Of a stretch of 32,793 bases of DNA, positions 1-8,000 are shown piece by piece. The stretch comes from a virus. Position numbers and translations under genes: made by a program. The notes below the pieces were generated by a model, which saw nothing but the letters and a program-made list of their open reading frames with translations, did not search any database and was not told where the DNA came from. Where the stretch lies: IMG/VR virus record IMGVR_UViG_3300030118_006862, positions 1-32,793 of that record. The stretch is one strand, 5' to 3'. Position 1 is the first letter of the stretch. Every line of letters begins with the position of its first letter.

Positions 1-34
1 TTTTGTTGCTCTCAGAAATAATAATTTTTATCAT
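1..34 (-). CDS. 5' end of an unknown gene, cut by the window edge
   Basis: An ATG at 34..32 opens a frame that stays open to the window edge and reads MIKIIISESNK. A Shine-Dalgarno-like GGGAGA (complement of 44-49) lies 9 bases upstream, which is why I call it a start. Only 11 residues are visible, so no function can be given. The run IISES resembles the leaders of the small proteins at 1351 and 4774 (both of the form ..ISE..L), so it may belong to that set, although it lies on the opposite strand. It would follow the unknown gene at 89-835 in the same direction. The gap between them is AT-rich. Confidence 0.45.
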   Translation of the reverse strand, partial: MIKIIISESNK

Positions 35-88
35 CTTAATCTGTCTCCCGTTTTTTATATATATTTTACAGATATTAGAAATTAATAT

Positions 89-835
89 TTAATTATCTAT
101 ATTCTTATTTTTAACGCCTCTGAGAGATATCTGAGCAATCTTTGCTTTGCTATTAAAGCTTAAGAAAGGTATTTTACCTGATGCTGCAGCTGCTAACAAA
201 GATACATGTCCTTTATCTTCATCACACATTGTAAAAATAACATTACCTTCAGTATATTCTGTATAGTATATCAAACCATTTTCTGATATAGAATAGTTTA
301 AGTTTTTAAATGTTTTATTATGAATATTAGCATTGACTTCAGATATTTCTGTAAATACTGGAGGTATTGTTATTATATAGACAGAATCTTTTTCACTAAT
401 GCTTTCAGCACCTATAACTACATCTTTGCTATCTTTAATTAAAAAATGAAATAGCTGTGACTTTTTAAATCTATTTAAATCTATAGCAGCTATACCTTTT
501 GTCATTTTTTCTGTATTAAAAGGTTCTATCTTCAAACTTATTCCAGGAATTATCTTTGGATATAACTTGACTATATTAGGTACATCATTTAAATACCCTA
601 AAGGTTTTGATTCTAGTGTATGAATATTATTTTTTGCTGCTTCTAATTTAGTAATATTCTTATTTAGAAACTCAACTATTTTTTTATGATATACGTTTTT
701 AAATTTATTAAAACTTACTTTATTTGTATTGTTAATATCTATATCTTTTTTATTTTCTGATAAATAAAGTTTGTTTTCAAAAATATTATCAATTTCTTTT
801 GTTGATATATTATAAAGAATATCTGAAAGTTTCAT
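89..835 (-). CDS. hypothetical protein, 248 aa
   Basis: I do not recognise this protein. It starts at an ATG with an AAAGAG-type ribosome site 18 bases after the dCMP deaminase stop, so the two are probably co-transcribed. The N-terminal ~75 residues are Lys/Asn-rich and look helical. The remainder alternates short hydrophobic stretches (for example VYIITIPPVFTEI and GLIYYTEYTEGNVIFTM), suggesting beta structure. A small Ala/Gly-rich patch (SLLAAAASGKIPFLSF) lies near the C-terminus. There is no signal peptide and no clear transmembrane segment. Being next to nucleotide-metabolism genes does not by itself imply a metabolic role. Confidence 0.8.
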   Translation of the reverse strand: MKLSDILYNISTKEIDNIFENKLYLSENKKDIDINNTNKVSFNKFKNVYHKKIVEFLNKNITKLEAAKNNIHTLESKPLGYLNDVPNIVKLYPKIIPGISLKIEPFNTEKMTKGIAAIDLNRFKKSQLFHFLIKDSKDVVIGAESISEKDSVYIITIPPVFTEISEVNANIHNKTFKNLNYSISENGLIYYTEYTEGNVIFTMCDEDKGHVSLLAAAASGKIPFLSFNSKAKIAQISLRGVKNKNIDN

Positions 836-853
836 ATTTAACTCTTTTTATTT

Positions 854-1273
854 CTAACTATTATATTGAGTTACTTTTATTCCAGAAGCTTCTAATATTC
901 TTATGCCTGTATCATCTCTATACTTTGTTTTATAAACAACACTTTTTATCTTACTATTAACAATTGCCTTTGCACAATATTCACAAGGGCTTAAAGTTAA
1001 ATACATTATCTTTTCTTTAGGGTTATTATAATCAAGCTTTAACAAAGTATTTATTTCAGCATGTATTAATCCGCTCTCACCAGGAACTGTAGATTGAGGT
1101 GCGTTTGACATTCCTGCAGCATTACCATTATACCCTAAAGCAAGCACCTGAGTGTTATCTGACGTCACTATCAATGATCCTACTTTCCACTCTGGATGAT
1201 GACTTCTTTTAGCAATCGTCTCTGCTACTGTCATCCAAATTTCATCCCAATCAGGTCTGTTTATATTTTCCAT
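854..1273 (-). CDS. deoxycytidylate (dCMP) deaminase
   Basis: It converts dCMP to dUMP, supplying substrate for thymidylate synthesis by the ThyX at 24295. At 139 residues it has the cytidine/deoxycytidylate deaminase signature: HAE (H71, E73) and PCEYC (C97, C100). His and the two Cys bind the catalytic zinc and Glu shuttles the proton. The N-terminal region with KRSHHPEWKVGSLIV and the ALGYNGNAAG turn is typical of dCMP rather than cytidine deaminases. The start ATG has an AGGA ribosome site and lies downstream of a promoter-like sequence at 1308-1336. It is the first gene of a short leftward unit with the gene at 89-835. Confidence 0.95.
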   Translation of the reverse strand: MENINRPDWDEIWMTVAETIAKRSHHPEWKVGSLIVTSDNTQVLALGYNGNAAGMSNAPQSTVPGESGLIHAEINTLLKLDYNNPKEKIMYLTLSPCEYCAKAIVNSKIKSVVYKTKYRDDTGIRILEASGIKVTQYNS

Positions 1274-1307
1274 ATTTTTTTCCTACGCAAGCTTTAAAAT
1301 TATTTTC

Positions 1308-1336
1308 ATAATATAAGTAATATTTATATTGTACAA
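1308..1336 (-). promoter_or_regulatory. sigma70-like promoter candidate for the dCMP deaminase gene
   Basis: On the minus strand, TTGTACA (1336-1330) is followed after exactly 16 bases by TATTAT (1313-1308), 34 bases ahead of the deaminase ATG. The spacing is the same as in five other minus-strand promoter candidates in this window. This copy departs from their GTGTAAA in the -35 element. The -35 sits inside a palindrome (ATTGTACAAT), and the region also precedes the plus-strand gene at 1351. Confidence 0.5.
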
Positions 1337-1350
1337 TGAAAGGTATAAAA

Positions 1351-1620
1351 ATGAGAATTTCTGAAAGACAACTTAAAGCTATCATTAAAGATGTTATTGC
1401 TGAATCTTATCGTGAAGATATGCCAGCAGGAATGGATCAACATGAAGATCACATTCTATCAAGAGAAGATCACATGTCTCCCGACATGTGTGATGATGCA
1501 TGCTCAATCCAAGATATCTGTGATGCAGAGCTTAGAGACTACTGCATTGCTTGCTGGTGTGCAAGACATAACTGCGGAAGACAAGAATTTGATGACGCAT
1601 GTTCTAGAGGAAGAAGATAA
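1351..1620 (+). CDS. small Cys-rich protein with prohead-type leader motif
   Basis: This is an 89-residue protein of unknown function. I start it at the ATG at 1351, which has AAAGG seven bases upstream. An in-frame ATG 15 bases earlier lacks a ribosome site. The N-terminus, ISERQLKAIIKDVIAES, matches the leader of the protein at 4774 (ISEKHLRKVIREIIIES) and ends in I-A-E, a T4-type prohead protease site. The middle is acidic and His-rich. The C-terminal half holds eight Cys between residues 47 and 84 (47, 51, 57, 65, 68, 70, 75, 84), suggesting a metal-bound or disulfide-linked mini-domain. It is the only plus-strand gene in this area, and its stop abuts the stop of thymidine kinase. Confidence 0.75.
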   Translation: MRISERQLKAIIKDVIAESYREDMPAGMDQHEDHILSREDHMSPDMCDDACSIQDICDAELRDYCIACWCARHNCGRQEFDDACSRGRR

Positions 1621-2187
1621 TCATTTGTTAAAAGCTGAATAATGCTTCCAACATCTTGGTTCGTACATACCCTCAGCACCAACTTTTTCTTCAGCTGATG
1701 CATTATTAATATCAAATAGTGCTTCTGTAAAATATGCATCTTGATCGCACTTTGAACATACAGCTGAACAAATCTCTATTTTTGTTGCCCAAGGCATCAT
1801 GTCTCTAATAGACTCAAAAGGCTTCTCGCCTGCGTCTAGCTGAATAGATGAAACTATTATTGTTATACCACTGTGATATAATCCAATTAAAGCATCAGCT
1901 ATTCCAGATATCATAAATGCTTCATCTACTGCTACAACATCTATCTTTTCATAAGAATCTAACTCTTTATATAAAGATAAAAGCTCTTCGCTTGTATTTA
2001 CACAGTATGCATATGTTGAACCACCATTATGAGAACATATTTTATTTCGATCATATCTAATATCTTTTTTAGCTTTAAATGATATTACATTCTTTCCTTT
2101 TCTTGAAAATCTATCAATATCACCTAACAATCTCGTAGTTTTAGAACCAAACATAGGTCCTGTATAAATTATAAACTGAGGGTTCAT
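1621..2187 (-). CDS. tdk: thymidine kinase (type II)
   Basis: It phosphorylates thymidine to dTMP (salvage). At 188 residues it has the usual length for the bacterial/vaccinia type II family. The N-terminal P-loop reads GPMFGSKTT (residues 10-18). Position 15 is Ser where the family has Gly (usually GPMFSGKT), an unusual Walker A. The Walker B region is VVAVDEAFM (D88, E89), again varying from the usual DEAQF. A zinc-binding lasso is visible as C144-x2-C147 and C179-x2-H182. The start has AGGAGAATAG before the ATG, and the gene lies 8 bases after the kinase/TS-like fusion gene, so they form one unit. Confidence 0.92.
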   Translation of the reverse strand: MNPQFIIYTGPMFGSKTTRLLGDIDRFSRKGKNVISFKAKKDIRYDRNKICSHNGGSTYAYCVNTSEELLSLYKELDSYEKIDVVAVDEAFMISGIADALIGLYHSGITIIVSSIQLDAGEKPFESIRDMMPWATKIEICSAVCSKCDQDAYFTEALFDINNASAEEKVGAEGMYEPRCWKHYSAFNK

Positions 2188-2195
2188 CTATTCTC

Positions 2196-3083
2196 CTAAG
2201 GTACAATATGTGCTGATCTTATGTTTAACTTCATTCGAATTTCTTTATCTTCTAAATTTAACTCTTCAATAGTCTGGCATGCTAATATTTTTAAAAACTC
2301 ATAGTCAGCCCATAAAGTTCTTACAACATTAGAAGACCTCATTACTACATTAAAGTCAACTATATTATTTCTAAACAACAAATGAATCATAGAAATACAA
2401 CTGTCATCTGTATAAATAAATCTTCTACTGTCATGTTTTTGTGGCTTATTATGTTCGTTTAAACCCATGAATTCTTTTGAAATCTTAGTAAGAAATGAAT
2501 TTGTAATTTTTTTATAATATTCTTCTTCTTCTTCAAAATATAAAGCTGTAACGTATAGATCATTTTTATCAATATAAGTCGTACAACTTACATCAATCAA
2601 CTCATTCTTTTTACTTTCAACAACTAAGTTCTTTATAAGGTTTGATCCTTTTTCTTTGTTAAGATAATCTAGTCTAGATAAAACTTTTCCAACGCTTTCC
2701 ATCTTATTAGTTGCATCTATTATCATAAAATTACAAAAATTATTTGAAAATATTTTTCTTGCCTTAGAATTAAATGCATCCCAAACTTCTACAATTGTAT
2801 TTTCATCCTGAATATTGTCGCCTCTTTTTTTAATTCTTCTAACAACTTCTTCTTTAGGCGGTAATAATAAAACATATAAAGTATCTAGTCTTTTAATATC
2901 TTCTATAAGCTTGTCATACCAAAAGTCTTTATCTCTATTGTACATAGATGCAAAAACATACATAGAAAAACAACTTCTATCTTGTATGTTGTATCTATAA
3001 TTTGTTTCTTTATGTATGTTATTAAACAATGTAGTCTTACCACTACAATCAGGTCCTTCAAGGCATATATTTGTAAATCTCAT
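2196..3083 (-). CDS. deoxynucleotide kinase fused to a thymidylate synthase-like domain
   Basis: Residues 1 to ~145 form a P-loop kinase of the thymidylate/deoxynucleoside kinase type: Walker A GPDCSGKTT (10-18), a VLLLPP strand and an RRIKKRGD lid-like segment. Residues ~165-295 look like the catalytic half of thymidylate synthase or dCMP hydroxymethylase. C229, R249-S250 and H292 fit E. coli ThyA C146, R166-S167 and H207 in order, and the Cys-to-Arg distance is 20 in both. The position of ThyA Asn177, which reads uracil, is Asp here (D260), as in T4 dCMP hydroxymethylase. ThyA Asp169 is Asn (N252). The N-terminal half of a full synthase appears shortened. The fusion is seen directly; substrate use on cytosine nucleotides is inference. 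An alternative is a non-catalytic nucleotide sensor. Confidence 0.75.
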   Translation of the reverse strand: MRFTNICLEGPDCSGKTTLFNNIHKETNYRYNIQDRSCFSMYVFASMYNRDKDFWYDKLIEDIKRLDTLYVLLLPPKEEVVRRIKKRGDNIQDENTIVEVWDAFNSKARKIFSNNFCNFMIIDATNKMESVGKVLSRLDYLNKEKGSNLIKNLVVESKKNELIDVSCTTYIDKNDLYVTALYFEEEEEYYKKITNSFLTKISKEFMGLNEHNKPQKHDSRRFIYTDDSCISMIHLLFRNNIVDFNVVMRSSNVVRTLWADYEFLKILACQTIEELNLEDKEIRMKLNIRSAHIVP

Positions 3084-3101
3084 TAAATTCCTTTTTATAT
3101 T

Positions 3102-3130
3102 ATTATAATTAATAATATTTATATTTACAC
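3102..3130 (-). promoter_or_regulatory. sigma70-like promoter candidate for the kinase/TS-like and tdk genes
   Basis: Minus-strand GTGTAAA (3130-3124), 16 bases, then TATAAT (3107-3102), 18 bases before the ATG of the fusion gene. It has the same motif and spacing as the sites at 8641, 21617 and 24272. The spacer also contains TATAAATA, the T4 late promoter consensus, on the minus strand (3123-3116). It sits in the 72-base divergent gap shared with the plus-strand gene at 3156. Confidence 0.65.
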
Positions 3131-3155
3131 ATATTAAAATTACTGAGGCGCATAA

Positions 3156-4751
3156 ATGAGTAAACTAAATAGAAAAGAATTTAAAGATCTATTAATTGAG
3201 TGGAATCATTCACTAAATAATGATTTACTATTAGAGATAAGTAGAAATGAAGTCATAGATATTATAGGTCAAGATGATTATAATACTCTAGTCAAATTAA
3301 ATAGAAAAGCTTCTCAAGATCAAAACTTTCTTCAAATCATCATCAATACATATAACTCAAATCAAAACCACACTATAGAAGATATTCTAGGTTTATACCA
3401 AAATTATACAAGATTCATAGCATCTAAATGGAATCAAGGTGACACTGCTGATATAGATGTTCCTGGCGGATTAAGAGCTAGCTTAACACCTGACTCAACA
3501 ACTTATGACGACATGCTAAAATTTATTGATGCAGCTTCTTCAATGATTCTAAAATCTAAAGCATATATTAATTGTTTAAAACAAGGACCAGTTAATACTG
3601 ACTTTGAAGTGATAATTAACGACTCAGATTGGATCATATGTTACCCTAAAACTATAAAAGGTTCTATTAGTCTAGCACGTTCATTCTGGAATGGGAGTGA
3701 ATTAGAATATGACAAGAGTGTTAGTGGTGGAGAGGGTAGAATGATCGGTAAAATGAATTGGTGTACAAGTATAGTTTCAGGCGGAAATATGTTTTTGAAT
3801 TATCATAGAAAAATGAATTTGCACATATATTATTGTATAAAGAAAAATATGAGTGTAAGTGATCCTGATAGGAAGTTATGTATTAGTTTTTCTAAGAAAT
3901 ATAATAAAGTTAAATTTAATGAAGGTCATTCTTCTGTAGATGGAAATAATAAAATTACTAGCGAAAAAGAATTTAGAAGCTATATTGGAGATAAATTTGA
4001 TGTTTTATTTAGAGATGCAGAGAATCCTGAAAGACTTGAGATAGACGAGAAAGCTTATTATGAGTCGATAAGTTTAGAGCAATATAAAACATTAAGAGCT
4101 GCTAATGAAGATAATTTAGAAGATTTTTTCAGGGAGTTAGAAGGAATATTAACTTATTCTAGAGATAGAATAAAAATATTTAAATTATCTCTTGCACAAG
4201 ATGGATCTAATGAATCTTTTAAACGTTTAGTAGTTAAGCGTAAAGATTTATTACAAGCCGACCCTACAGGTGAAATAATTAAACAACTAGCTACAGATGA
4301 AGATATTAATGTTAGAGTTGCAGTAGCTCGGCGTGAAGACTTATTAGAAGCTGATCCTACAGGTAAAATAATTAAACAGCTAGCTCAAGATAAAAATAAA
4401 TGGGTTAGAGAGAAAATAGCTTATCATAAAGATTTATTAGAAGCTGATCCTACAGGTGAAATAATTAAACAGCTAGCTCAAGATGAAGATGGTGATGTTA
4501 GAGTTGCAGTAGCTCGGCGTGAAGACTTATTAGAAGCCGACCCTTCAGGAAATTTAATCAAACAACTAGTTACAGACAAAGATAAATGGGTTAGACAACA
4601 AATTGACCCTACAGGTGAATTAATCAAACAACTAGCTCAAGATGAAAACGAATATATTAGAGCAGAAATAGCTAAAAGATATGATTTGTCAAAACTATCA
4701 AGCAGTACAAATGAGTCTCTATTAAGAAGCTATATTAAATACTTATTATAA
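3156..4751 (+). CDS. putative packaged head protein with WCT-type domain and HEAT/LRV-like repeats
   Basis: A 531-residue protein of unknown function. It starts at an ATG with GAGG 8 bases upstream. Residues 1-27 (MSKLNRKEFKDLLIEW and on) form a leader shared with the proteins at 8695, 10208 and 11198, with L-I-E at 13-15 and L-L-E at 25-27, both T4-type prohead protease sites. A globular domain at ~145-295 carries a WCTS...GGNMFLNY...LHIYYCIKK pattern and is clearly paralogous to the same region at 11198. Residues 356 to ~520 hold tandem ~31-residue helical repeats of HEAT or leucine-rich-variant type. The C-terminus, NESLLRSYIKYLL, resembles the end of the 11198 protein. I infer a protein packaged with phage DNA; the enzymatic role, if any, is unknown. 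Confidence 0.85.
   Translation: MSKLNRKEFKDLLIEWNHSLNNDLLLEISRNEVIDIIGQDDYNTLVKLNRKASQDQNFLQIIINTYNSNQNHTIEDILGLYQNYTRFIASKWNQGDTADIDVPGGLRASLTPDSTTYDDMLKFIDAASSMILKSKAYINCLKQGPVNTDFEVIINDSDWIICYPKTIKGSISLARSFWNGSELEYDKSVSGGEGRMIGKMNWCTSIVSGGNMFLNYHRKMNLHIYYCIKKNMSVSDPDRKLCISFSKKYNKVKFNEGHSSVDGNNKITSEKEFRSYIGDKFDVLFRDAENPERLEIDEKAYYESISLEQYKTLRAANEDNLEDFFRELEGILTYSRDRIKIFKLSLAQDGSNESFKRLVVKRKDLLQADPTGEIIKQLATDEDINVRVAVARREDLLEADPTGKIIKQLAQDKNKWVREKIAYHKDLLEADPTGEIIKQLAQDEDGDVRVAVARREDLLEADPSGNLIKQLVTDKDKWVRQQIDPTGELIKQLAQDENEYIRAEIAKRYDLSKLSSSTNESLLRSYIKYLL
4221..4658 (+). repeat. tandem 93-bp repeats coding for 31-aa HEAT/LRV-like units
   Basis: Units run 4221-4313, 4314-4406, 4407-4499, 4500-4592, then a shortened 66-base unit 4593-4658, followed by a divergent start at 4659. 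The protein pattern is VRVAVARREDLLEADPTGE followed by IIKQLAQDEDGD. Units 2 and 4 share 38 identical bases at their start, while units 2 and 3 share most of their second half, which suggests recent unequal exchange. The fifth unit lacks nine residues (the ARREDLLEA part) without breaking frame. Confidence 0.9.
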
Positions 4752-4773
4752 ACATACATTAAAAGGAAATAGA

Positions 4774-5055
4774 ATGATAATCTCAGAAAAGCATTTAAGA
4801 AAAGTAATTAGAGAAATAATAATTGAAAGTGATGAAGATAATCAATCTCAAACTTCATTTGAAAAAGTATTAAATCAAGTTATAAATAAAGGTCAAAGTG
4901 AAGAGGAGAAAAAAAGAAATCAATTAACTTATCTTTCAAGAGAAAATGAAACTGGTATTACAAAAGTAGAAGAAAATATACCAGACCACAGTCTTCAAAG
5001 TTTAATAGACAGAGATCGTAAGAACACACAAACACAAATCAATCGAAAGCGCTGA
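4774..5055 (+). CDS. small charged protein with prohead-type leader motif
   Basis: A 93-residue protein of unknown function. The start ATG follows AAAAGGAAATAGA, a good ribosome site. The leader ISEKHLRKVIREIIIES parallels the protein at 1351 and ends in I-I-E followed by Ser (residues 16-19), a possible prohead protease site. The rest is very hydrophilic, rich in Glu, Lys, Gln and Asn (for example GQSEEEKKRNQLTYLSR), and probably disordered or helical, as are many internal head or scaffold peptides. It lies 22 bases after the repeat protein, so the pair is probably co-transcribed. Its last 17 bases overlap the end of the oppositely oriented polymerase gene. Confidence 0.7.
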   Translation: MIISEKHLRKVIREIIIESDEDNQSQTSFEKVLNQVINKGQSEEEKKRNQLTYLSRENETGITKVEENIPDHSLQSLIDRDRKNTQTQINRKR

Positions 5056-8000
5056 TTTTTCTAACTTTTCCAGAGTTTGTTGACATTCCCCATCCACCAT
5101 CGTTCTTAACTTCAGACATCCAAGTCGTATATTCTATATCGTCGTCTATATTTCCCCAAACTCTTAACCAACCACTTCGATTATCAGAGTCAACACACTT
5201 CCAACGCATAAAAGGCTTACCTGTCTTTGTTGTCTTTCTTATAACTTCAGTCACTGTAAACCAACCAATTCCTTTATTACCACTCTCTATATCAAATACA
5301 GAGTTAACTGACTTATCTTTTAGTCTTTGCAATAACTCAGGCGGAAATAACAAATCATCAGAAGCATCATTCGATAAATCAAAATAGTTTCTAATCTTCT
5401 CAGATCTACTCCAATCTTCTAAATCTTTGTATTCATCAACTAACCTATCAACAATTCTTACAGGCTCTTCACCATTTTTTATAAGTCGCTTATAAGCAGT
5501 TTTTGTTATTCCCCACTCTCCTCTTTTAAGATCATTATAATTTTCAATAATCATATCATGAAGCTGCTTATGATGATTCAGTTTGTTATTTTTAAACTCA
5601 TCTAATGATTTAAATGATTCCATCTTAGAAAGTGAAACGAACGCTGTTTTATTTAACTTTGAATGTTTCCATTTGCCTTCTTCATCATAAAACAAATCTT
5701 GCAAGTCTTTATAAGGCCTATTGTTAAATACTTCTTCTACAGCCTTATCTCCAACGCCTTTTAATGAAGTCAAAGGTGGAACAAATGCAGATAATTCTTC
5801 AGAGTATTCCCATTCTGTTCCTGAGTGATTGATGTCTACTGCAGCAATTTCATATCCAAATGATTTAATCTCTGATATTGTTTTTGACATACCTTTAGGA
5901 TTGCCATTTTCAGACTGTAATATTGCTGCTAACCATTCTGTTTCGTAATGAGTATGCAACCAAGCTGCGTAATAAGACCCAATAGCATAAGCAATTGCAT
6001 GGCTTTTATTAAAGCCGTAAACAGCGAAGTTTTCTATTTCTTGCCATAACTTAGATGATATATGTTCAGGTACTTCATTTAACTCTTTTGCGCCTTTAAT
6101 AAACTTTTCTCTAGCAATTGCTTTTTCAGATCCTTTAGAATGTAATGTATCTAATGACTTTTTAACAAGAGTCTTTCTAAGCTTATCAGCTTCACCAGGA
6201 TTAAATCCACTAAGCTCTTGTGCAAGCAACATAAACTGCTCTTGAAATACAACATAATTGTATGTAGGTCCTAGTATTTTTTCAATAATAGGGTGGTCAT
6301 ATTTAATGTCAGATACATTTCTTTTTGCTTTGACATATTTCTTATGGACATTTGCCTTAAGTGGTCCTGGACGATAAATAGCAGTTAACGCAGCCAACTC
6401 TTCAATAGAATCTGGTTCAGCTTCAATAGCAAAGTTTCTAGCACCTGGAGCTGTAAATTGGAATATACCACAAAACCTACCGTTTTTATATACATGTTCC
6501 CATACTTTAGCATCGTCTTGCTTTACAAATCTACAGTTTAAATGTTTATCAAAAAAATCTTTTGCATCTAAAAATGATGGGTTTTTGTTTCCTCTTTTTT
6601 TAAGAATACGATAAATACAATTTTCTACATCTTTAAGAAGAGTTAGTCCTAAGAAATCAAATTTAAGAAATCCATTATCTTCAAGATTTCTAAAGTTCAT
6701 ACCTTCAGTCCAAGGAGTTTGCAATTCACCTCTAACACCTACAATAGGCATAGACTGTTCAAGCTTATCTGCATCAGCTATTATCACGCCACCTGCATGT
6801 CTACCAATAGCTCTGTTTTGCATAAATAGAGTTTCAACATGTTCAGCTACTTCTGGATACTTTGTCATAAATTCATTGTACTCGAGAGAGTACTTCATAC
6901 AATCTTCATGTTTAAGAACAAATACAGACTTTTCTTGATTTTTATCCATAGCAAGCTGCATAACTTGTTCTTGTAACGGACCAGTTACTTTATTTACTTC
7001 ATCATAAGGTATATCATAAAACTTTGCAATATCCTTGACCAGAGACTTTAGTTTAAGAGTATTAAAGTTAGAAACAGGAATAACAGCATCATTGCCATAT
7101 AACTCTCTAGCTGCATTTATTAATTCATCACGATCACCTGCATCAGTATCAATATCAGGCCAAGAAGTTCTATGTCTACCTAAGAATCTAGCCCAAAGAA
7201 GATTATAAGGTATTGGATCAATTTGTGTAATACCTAATAAGTAATTAACTAAACTACCTGCACCTGATCCACGTCCTGCTCCAAACAAAGTCTTTGTTTC
7301 AGCTTTTTTAAAAATTTCATACATTGTAATAAAATAAGCAGCATGTCCTAAGTATTTAATATCAGACAACTCATACTTTGCTCTTTCAATATACACTTTG
7401 TTATCATGAAGTCCTTCTTTAACTAAAGCATTTTTAACAAGATCGCACAGGTGCTGAAATGGTGTTTTGTTTGGAATTGATATTGTTGGCAATTTTGCTC
7501 TAACATCGATCCACGTATCTTCAAAGTTTTCCCAAGTAATATCATGTGTTCTTTCAATTGATTCTTTAACTAGCTCTTCATTTCCTTTGTAAAAATCGTA
7601 TAAAGGATATGAATCTAAAAATTCATCCCACATTTGTTGAGCGTTTTTTGGATATAACTCGCATTTTAAATCTTCAAACTCAGGCAAAGTCATTCCGTCT
7701 CTTTTACCTAACCAGCCAAGCTTTTTATATAATTCTCTTGCTTGCCACTTATCATTTGTTGGATAATGAGAGTCTGCTGTAGATATAAGAGGTATACCTG
7801 TTAATTTGTGGTGTTCAATAAGAAAATCATTTACCATGTGCTGTTTTGGAAGTTTATTAAACTGAAGCTCAAGTTTAAAGTTTTCCAAACCAACAGCGTC
7901 AACAAATTGATCAGTCAGATTTTGCAAATCATTTTGTATTTCTTTTCTACTTTTATTTATTACATTTCCTCTTAAAATTCTGTTACTATAAATACCACCT

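Noticed and set aside
1391-1642. Open frame on the plus strand inside the Cys-rich gene
   Set aside because: It is out of frame with the tagged 89-aa gene, has no ribosome site, and gives a low-complexity protein unlike any family.
5039-5060. AGCGCT with T-run near the convergent gene ends as a terminator
   Set aside because: It is a six-base palindrome inside coding sequence with no loop, so it cannot form a real hairpin.
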